From: Sipunculus nudus
Lineage: Eukaryota; Annelida; Sipuncula; Golfingiida; Sipunculidae
Length of the DNA stretch: 64,000 nucleotides
NCBI GenBank assembly: GCA_026874595.1
Contig: CM049313.1
Location: 25,168,008-25,232,007 of the forward strand
Reading direction: 5' to 3'
In this document: piece by piece, positions 1 through 11,949 of the stretch
Layout: the number at the start of each line of letters is the position of its first letter
Numbering within the stretch: the first letter of the stretch is position 1
Program-made: the position numbers and the translations under genes
The notes under the pieces: model-generated
What the model was told of the DNA's origin: nothing
Database searches by the model: none
What the model saw: only the letters and a program-made list of their open reading frames with translations

Positions 1-1360
1 GTGTAAACATCTCTATCACGTGACTTCTGAAACAAATTCAGCCTTTATACCAATGAATTACTCTGGCTCTCTCTAGCTTAACAATGGAATAACCGGCTGT
101 CACAATGTTATACGATCCTTTAAACGAAAAACATTGTGCATCGGATTACCTATAACATTTGATGGATTGTTCCTGGGTGGTACCTTAGCCTTCGGGTATA
201 TAATTAAGTCAACAGTGTGACTTTTTCGGGCAGGCGTGTCAGCGGTGTGTTGCAACTGAAGACAACTTAAAGGGGCCTGTTCCGAAATCTGACGACTATC
301 AACTGAAGATAATCCTGTGAACATTTTATATAAATAGGCAATAAAACGCCGGTCCAACCGCGGTTCGTTTTGTATATATTCACGTGTTTATAACACTTGG
401 GGTGCTAAAACAATCCAAACACATTTAAAAAGGACATCTTCAGGCAAGTCATTCGGAAAAAACCAGAGTTTTGCAAAAGGGCGTTTTGCAAAAAGTGACC
501 TTAAACTTCAGCACATATGTAAAACAGTCAACTTCAGTTAAACATATTCTTTTCTGTTTATCAGCATTGCCGCATGTACCATCCACCAGAGAGGCGATAT
601 AAGAAGTTTTCTTGACAGGAATCATCTACAGTTTATTAGGATGTTCGCATAGTAAGCCAGAAATCACTCCAATTCTACAGAAACAAAGTACAAATGAATA
701 ATATTTGGTTTAAAAAGACTTTACTTCAAGCGGTAATTAAATAAAGGACCAGCGGTTTCTAGTGTGTGTATATATAGAGGATACGACTGTTACTGCAACC
801 TGAAGATCAGCTGTAGGCCTGTTGACTAGAGACTCTAGCGGGTCATATACAATTTCTAATATTTCTGCATTATGGGCGGGGCGTACTAAGGATACTCTCT
901 GTGTTCTTCACATCAAAGGACAATCATGCATAGTTATTTAGGCGGAAGTTCGTGTCTAAATTTTCTGTCACAGAATTTGACGTCCACATCAGGTCGCCCT
1001 TATTCCCGGTATTTAGATTTTTTTACTGCAAGGGCGGTAAGGACTTGCGGTTCCCCCGTCGCTTGTCGGAGCAATTATCAATTAATACTCACATTGATTT
1101 GTGCTAAGTTTGACATTTCAATGTACACATATTAAACTTAGCAAGGGGGAAGGGTAATTAAAAGTATGCATCATATGCAATATGCCCGTATATATATACT
1201 GTAGGAACATATATATATATATATGGTACAACACGGCCTTCAGAATTTTATTATTGGTTACCAGTCTTTGGCACACAAGCTGGATATATGTCGAAAATGC
1301 TAGTTTAACTATTGAAATGAAGATGGCACTGCGCTGCCTAGACAATTACTTCTAGCTTTC
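1..1360. other. Intergenic, no gene seen
   Basis: Both strands carry only short open frames of random-looking composition, with no recognisable domain and no convincing splice-site-bounded exon. A short TA tract lies near 1206-1224. The segment is AT-rich and looks like ordinary intergenic DNA. Confidence 0.6.
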
Positions 1361-1364
1361 TGCT

Positions 1365-1850
1365 ATACTCTTTATTTCAACGGAAAAGAAATCTGTAACA
1401 AAAACTCCTATACTTTTATTTTGTTTATAAATACAAAACAAATCTTACACAGATACTCCACAGTCCTCTCTTTCCTAATCTGTTTATTTCAGTGAAACAG
1501 AAATCTGAAACAGAAACTCCACGCTTCGTCCTTACTTAATTTATTTTTTCAAACAGCGTCGACTTGCTTCTCTCTTTATGTGTTTCTTTTATTTCACGAA
1601 AACATTCATCTGTGTTTATACGACTTTGTTTATTTCGCTGAAACAGGTACTCTGGGCTTCTTTTATCTTCATGTTATACTCTGTTTATTTCTCTGAAACA
1701 GAAACTACACGCTTCTCTCTTTATTCCATTTCAACATAAATTTCACGCGGGCTGTTTGTTTGACCGTAACGTGAGACATATCCTGCTCTGTTTATTCGAT
1801 CATTGTAATAGAATTTCTGGCTTCACTATTTACTTCGCTGAAACGTGAAA
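1365..1850. repeat. Degenerate tandem repeat with TGTTTATTTC core
   Basis: The core TGTTTATTTC followed by TGAAACAGAAAC and a pyrimidine-rich CGCTTCTCTCTTT stretch recurs about six times with substitutions and length changes (for example near 1481, 1627 and 1682). Unit length is irregular, roughly 60-80 bp. It looks like an old tandem array that has decayed. No coding potential is seen. Confidence 0.6.
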
Positions 1851-1854
1851 TCAA

Positions 1855-2400
1855 CGTCGGGGCGTTTATTTGCGTTTATGCCATCATGGCTAAAAATGCT
1901 TAGGCCACTAATTTTACGCCAAGGGGGCCAGGAACTAAAATTAATGAAAACATACGTGGACCCAGCAATTCATTATTCCCACATTGGTCGGTGGATGCTC
2001 AGCACGACAGCTGGTACCAAACTGGCTCGGCTGCTGGTGCCCGTGTCACTCTCGTGATTATTGATTATTCATAAACACCCTGCTATTTACAAAAAGGACT
2101 GTCAATTAGCACACGCGCCACGACGACTCCGTCCAGGTTACCGGCTTGGTCCCTCTTCAATACGGCTCTCCATTGATTGTAATTAACGCTAATTAACGGT
2201 ATGGGCGCCGTCATGAAAACTGCCATTTGCACTTGCACCATGAATCAATAAGTTCTACCCACACGTTCACACAACACAAAGAGGCCGCGGCCAACGTAGC
2301 CAATCACACACACCCGTACAGTAACTGTTCATGGTAAACCATCAACCGGCATTTTATTCCCAGGTGTAAATATCTCTTTCACGTGTTCTGCGAGGATCGT
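1855..2400. promoter_or_regulatory. Candidate regulatory segment with homeodomain-type motifs
   Basis: Base composition is more balanced than in the flanks and simple repeats are absent. TAATTAACG occurs twice exactly 10 bp apart (2180 and 2190), and AT-rich core motifs (GATTATTGATTATTCATAAACA-like, about 2055-2080) lie just upstream. Such clusters are typical of developmental enhancers, but no target gene is visible in the window and conservation cannot be judged from one sequence. The small open frame across 1845-2057 has no recognisable features. Confidence 0.25.
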
Positions 2401-2859
2401 GCAGCTGCTGCACTGTGTTAATATCAAGTTATTTTCCACGGCTGCAGGGCCTATCTGGTATTAAAAAGGGATAACAGTCACTGTTAGCTGGAGCAGCCGA
2501 GCCGACCCTTTCATATGCAGATACAAAAATGCTTTTGCCACGAACGGTTAAATTGCAGTGTTTACTGTTAGGATTTGATAATCTCGTAAACCCAAGTACA
2601 TTACTATCGGGGTAAGCAGGAAACCAACTTAAAAACTAAGAGCGCACATGCCCAGTATTGGCAGCCTCGATTTGAAAAGAATATCAACATTTGTGATAAA
2701 GCTTACTTTCGGAAACGGTGTCTTGATTTATTAAATCTTGAAGTGGGCGTGGCGGTCTACTTTTATACTATTCAAGTGAACTGTTTAAGTGTCCCTCATT
2801 GATAAAAAGGTGTGTGACCTATTTGAGCTGTTGAGGCAGTGACTGAGCTTCCAGGCCCT

Positions 2860-2881
2860 GGACCCGCCTCTTAGCGGGTCC
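2860..2881. other. Perfect 8-bp hairpin
   Basis: GGACCCGC and GCGGGTCC flank a 6-nt loop (CTCTTA), giving a perfect GC-rich stem-loop in otherwise unstructured DNA. There is no T-tract or gene next to it, and its function is unknown. Confidence 0.6.
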
Positions 2882-3133
2882 CTATTTAGTTGTCACCTGA
2901 ACGTCAGTTACGGGACCAAGGAAACCGTAATGTGCATGGCGAGTCAGGCGTGTTATGCGGGCAGGCTGTCGCCACAGTGCTTGGTAGTCTTTGGGCAGCA
3001 GTTCTCGTGAGTCCTTGACTCGGCAAATAAAGCGGTCAACACCAGGACACAACATCAATATGGTTGACCACAGGTCAGTGGGGGTTCACAAGACATGGGA
3101 CCAAACACCTGGCCTGACCGCCATTTGTTATGC

Positions 3134-3136
3134 ATA

Positions 3137-3184
<48 letters not shown>
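3134..3184. repeat. (TA)n microsatellite
   Basis: About 25 TA dinucleotides with one phase slip. It gives rise to spurious Tyr/Ile reading frames. Confidence 0.95.
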
Positions 3185-3187
<3 letters not shown>

Positions 3188-3189
3188 CA

Positions 3190-4400
3190 AATTTATGTAA
3201 AATCACCAGCTTACATTTAATTAAGGACCTTTTTTCTGTCTTATTCACCCTGGTGGTATAGCAATATATTGATTCAGAAGCTGCCTATACAACCCAAACG
3301 GTTACATATACATGGTGGCCGGCGATTCATGCATGCAGCGCCTGAACTTTGTAACAGCTTGTCACATCAAACAGAACAATGGAATTCATTGTCTCTTTTA
3401 AAACATGGTTAGAACGTATCTTTTCATTTGTATGTGAAGCATTTAATATTTTCAAGTTAGGTTTTATATTCCGCTGGTAATCTGAATGTAATGTGTCCGC
3501 TTATTGTATTCTAATGTATGCATTACTTAGTAATGTTTACTTTATTATTATGAAACTCAATAGAGCATGTTGAATATGGCAGAATATAATAAATAATCGA
3601 TAAATAAATCAAAAATTGCTTTTCTGCTCACAATACCATCATTAAGTCAGGAGATTACAGAGCCTAAGTTTATTTCTTGCAACTGACATTTTTAACCAGC
3701 AAGATTCTTACACACCACCTTTATATATACGAATCCAGGATAGTGTGGCATGCATAAGGGATGGATATAAAACAATAAATAAAATTATTAAACTGAATAT
3801 AAAAAAACAATCTTCAGTACGAATATAAAGCCCGATCGATTAAGTAGTACATAATTGCCTACTCGCCTGCAACGGTTCAATTATTTAATTATACTTTCCA
3901 CTAATGCAATAATTTAAGAATACATGGTTTCGGCTGTATGACAAAAAATAGGTTTCATGGTTATTAAACTGGTAAGCAAAATACTTGCCAGTGTCTCGTT
4001 TAATGACGCCATGCTTATACCGACATAAGCACCATGCTTAAATCAACACAAAAGAAAACTCCAGGTACAAGCGTTCTTTTTTTGATGTTTTGAATTTAAT
4101 TTAAGGAATTATATATATATGCTTATTTTAACACTTTAACACTCGCTCCAGATTTTTTGTTCCTTTCCTCCTTTGTCTCTCCGGCGTGTAACTTCTGTAT
4201 TTCACTTCTGTACTCGGTATTTCGTGTGTCTTCTGTGTCTCTTCCGTTTGTTTCGTGAGCTATTTCCGGTGTAATTTCCGGGAGTCTTTTCCGTGTATGT
4301 CGCCCCGTGTGTCTCCCGTGCTTTGTTACTTTGGTGTGTCATGAAAGAACAGAAGTCAGATATTTGCATAAATAAGAACCTTACAACGTTTATCCCTGAC
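3190..4400. other. AT-rich intergenic, no gene seen
   Basis: AT-rich sequence with short open frames only. The opposed frames over 4200-4400 have no domain content and are best read as chance. Confidence 0.55.
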
Positions 4401-4411
4401 AAAACATATAG

Positions 4412-4502
4412 CTTCTCTCCTTCTCTGTCTGTCTGTCTCTGTCTGTCTCTCTCCCTCTCTCTCCTTCTCTCTCTCTCCTTCTCTCTCTCTCTCTCTCTCT
4501 CA

Positions 4503-4589
<87 letters not shown>
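4412..4589. repeat. Compound (TC)n(TA)n microsatellite
   Basis: A roughly 150-bp CT tract with occasional interruptions passes directly into about 14 TA units at 4562-4589. Confidence 0.95.
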
Positions 4590-4590
<1 letters not shown>

Positions 4591-4599
4591 GTGGGAGAA

Positions 4600-6240
4600 A
4601 TTAATTTTATTCGAAGAAATTTTGTCTTTTAAAATACAGACTAAAGATAAAAATAAATGGCATGAATGGTTCTGCAATTTGGTGTTCTTTATTAATTGTA
4701 AAAAATTTGCCACAAATATTTATCTTCATGAAATACCTAATTGTAATCATAGTTAATTGAAAACAAACTAAAAATCCTCACACCAGAAATGGGAGGCTAC
4801 CCGTCAACTACACAATATCCATGTTACCATCATCTATTGTTTCCGTTTCTTAAATCTGAAGTCCTCGGCTGATACAGGGTCTCACTGACACATGTTATGA
4901 CCCATGGGTCACCTGTTTCTGCGTGTCACTCCTGCTGGTAGCCATGTTCCTGTGCGCGTCATCTTCGGATGTGGCTGCCGCGTGTCGTTTTCGTTTGTTC
5001 GAAGGCCAAAGGCACCCAGAGCGTACCCAGAGCGATGGGAGTTATAGATTTTCAAATTAGCTCCTGTAGCTCCTATTGTGACAAGAGCTCGTGCATCAAG
5101 TCATCTCACCGCTCACTCCTGTCACATTAAAGGGGCCAACAGATAACCCTAGCAACATGCAGGGTTCAATCCATCCTGCGCACTTACATTTACCTTAGTT
5201 ATTCTGTGTTCTACATACACACCCACGTGATGTGTTGTCGATAAAAAAATCCCATTTTAGCCACGGGGAAGTAAGCAGACCACACTAAACTCATCTCCAT
5301 CTTAATACGGGGTGAGGGACTTTATCTACAAATAAAATCACAAATTTCCCTAGCCAGCATTACAATTTTAATCACACCGGATTATCATTTTATTCAAGAT
5401 TAATCCAACCAAATTCATGGGTTCCAAAGGTCTCTACAGAAAAAAATGTGTGTGTGTGTGTGGGGGGGGGGGGGGCAGGATAAAAAAGTCAAAATGTCTT
5501 TCATTAGATGGGAAGAGAACAGTATACTAGCACGGCTGACTGAAGTCTCGCCTTCCATGTCCGACTAGCCCCTTTTTAAGAGTGTTGAAGACACAAGAGT
5601 GATGCCAGCTGGCAAGAACCATCTAATCAGGCACCCAGACAGGTCTAGATCAGATCTCCTTGATACTCGGAAATATGTTCACAGGTGCAGTTCATGCACA
5701 AGCAATATTGAATAAGCTCTGTGTAGGCAGGCGCAGTGGTCACTGACTTTATGTCAAAGGAGCCCCACCTACTCATACCAGATCTCATAAACACAGGGTC
5801 ACTGCTCTTTCAAGAGAAATTCTAGAGATTATCAGAGTGGTAATCGGCCGCCATTACAGATCAGCAAAGAGATTACAGAAGCGGTCACTGGTCAACACTT
5901 CGGTCACCAGTCAGTCACTACGGATTGATTTTTAAAGGCTTAAAATCTTATAAGAGAGATTTATCAGAGTGGCCACAGCCCACCACCATTTATTTAAGCG
6001 ATATATAAGCACCCCAGTTAGGACGGAAGGCATTCTCGTACATCCATTCTCATACATCTTTTTTTTTCAGAAACAATCGGGCAACGTAGAAGTAGTAGTA
6101 GTAGTGGAAGTAAAAAAATAATAAAGCCATCCGTAACGGATAGATACGCATCAAAACCATATTAGAAAAAAAGCAACTTTTTAAATCGGTTAACTAAACC
6201 ATTGTCCAAATAAAGATTAGAATAACAAAACGTAATTCAA
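4600..6240. other. Intergenic with a GT/poly-G tract, no gene seen
   Basis: No supported exon. A (TG)n tract followed by a run of G lies at about 5448-5476, and a short AGT-rich patch at about 6091-6108. A B-box-like GGTTCAATCC near 5164 lacks an A box and a cloverleaf, so no tRNA is called. Confidence 0.55.
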
Positions 6241-6389
6241 ATGTTGATTTGACATTATTATATGACGTTCTCACGCCAACCTAGCTGTTTACGTGCAACA
6301 ATCAGACAATCGTAGTCTCCGTCGTCGACGAGGGCTGTGTGACTCTGTAGAACGATGAGATTGTTTTGTAGATGCGAATATTTTTTCAG

Positions 6390-6531
6390 GCATTGGAGAG
6401 AAGCCGTTGGCAAGGAAACCCCTGACAGTGGACCCGACGTGGCGGGATTACTGGATGCGGAGGATATGGAAATGATGCCGGAGTTCGCTGACAGGTTCAG
6501 GGGGAAGATCAGCTGGGATTTCAGTCGCTGA
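6390..6531 (+). other. Possible unrecognised terminal exon or conserved element
   Basis: After a pyrimidine tract and AG at 6381-6389, one + frame stays open for 47 codons to a TGA at 6529-6531. It encodes an acidic, charged stretch (for example DAEDMEMMPEFADRF) unlike the low-complexity frames around it. I do not recognise the sequence, and no partner exon was found upstream or downstream. The minus strand is also open here, so this could be GC-balanced noncoding sequence instead. Confidence 0.15.
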
Positions 6532-7116
6532 TAGGATGACGCTGCAGGATAGACCGTGTGTGCCCGGGGAAAAGCCAGGGACATTTGACAACTCGCGTAT
6601 CGGCCACCCCGTCTTAGAGCCAAGCCGCCAGGGCAGCTCAGTCAATATAATGTAGCACCGGTGGCACGTGGGGTCCTTGTGTTCAATCAGCTGGTTAACC
6701 TGGACCCTAATCCTACAGGGAACTATACCCATCTCAGCTGACTGCCGCAGTCAATATTGCCGTCGGTCACAGACCTGCCGCTGGTCTGCGTTGGGCGCTT
6801 TCGTAAACCGAAAGCTGAATTCTGAGGCATTTTGGAGAGGGCCCGTGAGAATGTCGTGTATTTGTATGGATATCCTAGTTAAATGGTTTGCTCATGTTAT
6901 TTAAAAACGCGTTTGTGTATACCTGCCAGAATTGGATCAAGGCGGCTTCCGCTGCCCAAGGACTTTGCCTATATACTATATATACTACGTGTATATACAA
7001 CCAGTACCATGTTAAATTCGCCTCGTTGTACACTCGTAAGTTGTACGGTACTTGTACCCCTGTAGAATTTAGTTGTGTTAAATATTAACAACCAAGAGCC
7101 GCCTCAGGTGTGTGTA

Positions 7117-7188
7117 CGAGAGAGAGAAAGAGAGAGAGAGAGACAGACAGAAAGACAGACAGACAGACGGACGGACAGACAGACAGAG
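7117..7188. repeat. (GA)n/(GACA)n microsatellite
   Basis: A GA tract of about 20 bp runs into imperfect GACA/GACG tetranucleotides. Confidence 0.95.
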
Positions 7189-7199
7189 TAGTCGCTGGT

Positions 7200-7890
7200 A
7201 AATATAAAAGATGCCTGATTATTAGGGAGCGGTGTCAGTACTATATTACAACCGGTGCTTTTCTCAAAGCAGGACTAATCATTAAATTTTACTAGACCCA
7301 GCGAATCAATCTTCCTCGCCAGGAATGGTTAAACATGTCGGACAAAAAGTGCGAGATAGTTGTGAAAAAAGGTGCTGATAGAACATAAATTGATTTACTG
7401 TTATAATTGAATTTAAAAACAGCAGTACAGAATACGGAAATATAATTAATTAAAAATTTAAGGGGAATATGGAGAATAATCAATAATTTAGAGAAATGAA
7501 ATAGGAAAACACACTCGTATGCCAATGTTCGCAGAAATACCATGTTATTACATGGGCTTGATGGTATTGTTCAATAGCCAACAAGTGGCACATTCCTCAG
7601 TTGCTGTGTCCAAACTGGACCTTGTATCTGGTTATACTTGGTCACTTAGCAACTGTGACAGAGCGAGTCTGAAGGACGTATCTAGAGTGGTAAAGAACGG
7701 GCAACAAACCTGTGTATGAAGTGGGGAGGTTTGAAAAATAAATACATTTATAGTTTTATAGTAAAGCATGGAATGTGTGCTGTAGTTTGATGTGTGCTCG
7801 TGTGGCTGTACATGACCTTTTGTTTAACCCGTCAGAGAACACTGGTCGTTCCGAAGGTGGTTTAGCTGCTGGTGTGGACTCCCTGATGAC
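7200..7890. other. Intergenic, no gene seen
   Basis: Only short unremarkable open frames on both strands. Confidence 0.5.
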
Positions 7891-7898
7891 GTACAGAT

Positions 7899-8100
7899 CA
7901 GGGGCGGATCCAGGATTTAGGAAAAGGGGGGGGGGGGGGAGGTCTAACCCAGGAGGACAAATGGAAACCCTAAAAAAAGGTCCTCAGGGGTCCAGGTGGC
8001 AAAATTTTGTCTGAAGCCCTTAAAAAAACGTTGTTTCTTATGATAAAGGGGGGGGTCCGGACCCCCTGGACCCCCCCCCCCCCCCCTGGATCCGCTTCTG
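7899..8100. mobile_element. 202-bp MITE with terminal inverted repeats and 5-bp target duplication
   Basis: The left end reads CAGGGGCGGATCCAG (7899-7913). The right end CTGGATCCGCTTCTG (8086-8100) is its inverse complement at 13 of 15 positions. The direct flank CAGAT is present at 7894-7898 and again at 8101-8105, as expected for a target-site duplication. The inside is dominated by G and C runs and encodes nothing, so it is non-autonomous. Termini of this kind are common in hAT-type MITEs, but those make 8-bp duplications and only 5 bp match here, so the superfamily is uncertain. Confidence 0.8.
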
Positions 8101-8187
8101 CAGATGGAGAACCCACGGCATGGTTCTGTCTGGATAACCGAACCCGGCCTGAGACACACATACGTCTGGACAAACTGGTTAGTGTGT

Positions 8188-8215
8188 GTGTGTGTGTGTG
8201 GGGGGGGGGGGGGGT
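8188..8215. repeat. (GT)n followed by poly-G
   Basis: About nine GT units lead into a run of more than ten G. Confidence 0.9.
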
Positions 8216-8719
8216 CATAAAACTGATTGCAAACAATGGGATGTGAAGCAGATTAAACAGAATGAATTGGTGAGTTTTCAAATGAAGTACTTTATACTGA
8301 TAGTGAGATCTAATTGAAGGTGTTCATGGAGAATAACTCTGATTTAGAACCAGCGGGGATTCATAGCTTTTGTTTTGTTTCATAATATATTTCAGTACAA
8401 AACTAATTAAAGCAACACGTGCTTAACCTGTCTTAGAGCTACATTTATAACAAGAAGATTCCAAGGGATAATATAGCCCTGCTTTCGCTTTGCGATGTTC
8501 AATGGTAAGTAGGTTGTTACTGCCGATTCACCTGGACATTTTAAAGTTGTCAACCCTGTTCATACGAGCTGGGACGTTCACACTTCACTTTCCAAAAATA
8601 AAGAAAGCTAATGTTCAGCTGGCAACGTACTTAAAATGTTACGCCGAAGCTTTATAGTTACGATTTGTGCTGAAGCATGTTTATGACAATTTGTGTATTT
8701 GTATTGTGCGTGTCACGCG

Positions 8720-9310
8720 ATTGCTGATTTATCATGCTAGAAAGCTTTGCGACATATCCCGGGAGGTCATGTAATTCTGGAGGCCCCCAAGGAGCCAGCA
8801 AACAGTCCGTCCAATGTATAGATCCTACCAGTGACAGGCCCATGTGTGCCGAAAAGTCAGCGACAGCTGCTGGGCCAGCAATAAATTCTCGTGCAGGCTG
8901 GTGCTTACAGGGAGTCCCACTTCTCATAAAACCCAGCCCTCAGACAGCCCCGGGGGCCAGACCCATGCCCGAGTCAGTGCGCTGTTTAATATAACGCCGG
9001 CGTATCCAGTATCCTCCCTGGCTTGCCTGTGAGACACCTCTCTAGAGGAAGCCATGCCTTGTTCAGGCAGCACAGCGCGCCCTGCCCGCCATCCATTACC
9101 AACCAACCCAAGAAGATATTTCATTCACCCTGGTCGATGTACGTCTGCCTGGCCGTTAAACAAGGCGAGCGCTGGGGGTTACTGCAGTCTCTTGTCGCAT
9201 TTTATCCATGTCCTCCCCATCCACGCTGGAGCCGGGCTCCCGGAATTCTTCAGACGGGGACATCAGGCTGCGGCCAATCACGGCATGCGGTCCTGATTTA
9301 GTCCTGCGTG
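8720..9310. promoter_or_regulatory. GC-richer segment, possible conserved noncoding element
   Basis: This block is GC-richer and lower in repeats than its neighbours, with open frames on both strands but no consistent codon signature or known domain. A CCAATCA box lies near 9272. It may be regulatory DNA; evidence is compositional only. Confidence 0.2.
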
Positions 9311-9844
9311 CGACAGAGAAAGGTTAGATGTATGTCCAAGTCACTGAGGGTCACCCAGCTCGGCCCTTGTGAGATGTATTGAGTCTGCGTGTCGCCATAG
9401 CGATCTCCACCGGGTCCGCGAAATATCACCAGTCCGTTAGCGGTTGATTTACTGGCACAGGCCTGATCTGTCTTACTGGCACCAAAAGAGCCTGAATACA
9501 AGATAAACATACGCAATTAGCCCGTCTTCATCCCCAGTAATTTGGGCTGTGTTTCTAGAATGCTTATTATTACGCGGGCACTTTTGTGCGTGTCATCAAA
9601 TGAAAACGAGAGGATTTTTTTACTTGTAAAATGTGATGATTACTTCTGGAAAATATTATTTTACCAATGAATGATTAATTTTATTCAATTAAGCAATTAA
9701 GAATATGGAGCGCAGAATACAGTAATAATCAAGATCAGTAATGCTATCTGTAACATCCTGCGTGTCTGCTTTCTACAGGTTACAACCTAAAATAAACGGG
9801 GGAAGGACAAAGTATAAAGGTTATACACATCATAATGCCATACC

Positions 9845-10150
9845 ACTGCTACTGTCACTACTACTACTACTAGTCTTCTACTACTACTACTACTACTACT
9901 ACTACGACTACTGTTGTACTACTTCTACAGCAACTAGTTAACGACTATTAAAGGAACTGCTTCCTTAACTTCTACTGCTACTACTACTGCAAGTAACAAT
10001 CATACTACTACTGCGACTAATATGACCAAATTTAAAGCTACTACTTCTAGTGTTAACACTACTACCACTATACCACTCCTCCTACTGCTGCTGCGACAAC
10101 TACTAATATTTCTGCTGCTGCTAATTACTGCTACAAATATTTCTGCTACT
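9845..10150. repeat. Imperfect (ACT)n/(CTG)n trinucleotide region
   Basis: CTA/ACT triplets dominate for about 300 bp. The purest part is at 9880-9905, decaying into mixed ACT, CTG and GCT triplets to the right. Confidence 0.85.
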
Positions 10151-10159
10151 GCATTTTTT

Positions 10160-11815
10160 TAATGCGACAACAACCAAAACAATAATTATAATGATAATAT
10201 CAAGTTGTAGTTGTTATGATAGTAGTGTACTGTAGTATTATTAATATATACCTGTTATATGCCTGATTGTATAGGTCCTATACGATATAGGTATCATGAG
10301 AGATTTGCTGTGGTTAACACGTGTGCAGCATGTAGCACATTTCTTAGTCCAGAACTGGAAGCTGACGGGTCTCACAAACACCCCCTGCCCATGCGTCGGG
10401 GGTTACACATTTCTTTTATATACTCGGGGAGCTTTAGGGTTACTCCAGTTATCAGTATAGTCATAGTGAGACAAGCAAAGATGGTGAAAGTGATACTGAT
10501 GGTGCCATCCGACATATATGTCAGATGTTTAGCTGCAATTTAATACAATCAACCAAAGCCTGGGTCGTAACAATGGGATATATCCACTCCTGTGGTCGAC
10601 AAATTGATTTCTCCCAGAAGGAAAGCAGCTTAGCCGCGGGTGGTGTCACTCTCCAGAAACAGAAACCCCCTTTCATTAGAACAATATGGTATACAGTCCT
10701 ATTCACGGTTCCAGTTCAAGTGCAATATATTATATGGCCGTGCGGGAGGTTTCTTTTCGTCTTTGGTCTATGTATAGCAGGATTAATTTCTTTTCTAGTC
10801 ACCGGCTGCTCCGTCGTTTTATTTGCCGATGCCTTTGTAACCACGCTGTCGGCTTAACCGATGACGCGCTTTACTCCAGATAAGTTCTGTGAGAACAATA
10901 ATCAAATTATGATCACACAGCAGACAATTCAGGCCTCCACTGGCGGCCGCCGTCCATGCTCTCGTTGAGTGAACAAAAAGTATATACTATATCATGTATC
11001 ATTTAACATGTATTTTTATGATAATAAAGACAATAAGATAATAAAATGATGATGTAACACCTATATTTTTGGAATTTAAATTACTATTAACTGAACGGCT
11101 GAAGTGGCTGATGAACCATACCTTTAGATGATTCAGAGTGCTGGTAAACTCAATAATGTTTACATATGATTCTACACACATATGCATCTCTAATCTCTCT
11201 TATGTCCAACTAGAATAACGTTATCCTACATGCGGGGTTGTTTACATGCATTTTTTATACAAACTCCTTTATAGTTCAAGCTCCCTATATATTATCCGAG
11301 CAGCTGCTGTACACATATTGAGTATATGGCCACATGTTTCCTTATATCTGAATGTCCAAAGTATTCACCACAGATTACATGTTTATAAGGTCGTCTTATT
11401 TATTTATTTATTTATAAAATGCTCTTATCAGATAAATAAGCAGCGGGTCAAATTTCAATTTTAATACTAAAATAACATCGTGCCCCCTTCCATCCCACTA
11501 TTGACCATTATAATCCCTCCCCCCCTTCCCCCCCCCCCCCCCGGGAAATGTGTATATTATGTTCAATTTCTTGTACGGTCAATGAAAAAAACCCAGCTTT
11601 TTATATTGTCAAATATATAGTATAGTTACCCCTAAACTATTATCGTAGGAGTTAACAGATGGCATCATTGAAAATCAGACGTGAAAACATTTGGAATTTT
11701 ATGATCTGGAGCATGAATGAATATCTTTGCTCTGCACTGCTCTCATCGATGGGCGATTAGTGGATCAACCGCTGGCGCAAACCCATCAGCCGATGGGGCA
11801 GATCGACCGATGGCG
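10160..11815. other. Intergenic, no gene seen
   Basis: The longest frame (10525-10857, +) encodes a partly hydrophobic 110-residue string with no recognisable family and overlapping frames on both strands, so it is not called as a gene. A (TTTA)n patch (11396-11416) and a poly-C run (about 11519-11542) are present. Confidence 0.5.

Positions 11816-11819
<4 letters not shown>

Positions 11820-11879
<60 letters not shown>
11820..11879. repeat. (TA)n microsatellite
   Basis: About 28 TA units with a TTA slip near 11867. Confidence 0.95.
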
Positions 11880-11881
<2 letters not shown>

Positions 11882-11949
11882 TAAGTCGCCGGTCTATCTA
11901 ATCTTATATATACCATGTTCAGCAGTATTGTTGTTAAAGAGACAAAAGC

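Noticed and set aside
5130-5185. tRNA B-box-like GGTTCAATCC
   Set aside because: No A box, no acceptor stem and no cloverleaf could be drawn.
10525-10857. 110-codon partly hydrophobic + frame
   Set aside because: Looks membrane-like only because of AT-rich codons; overlapping open frames on both strands and no family match recognised.
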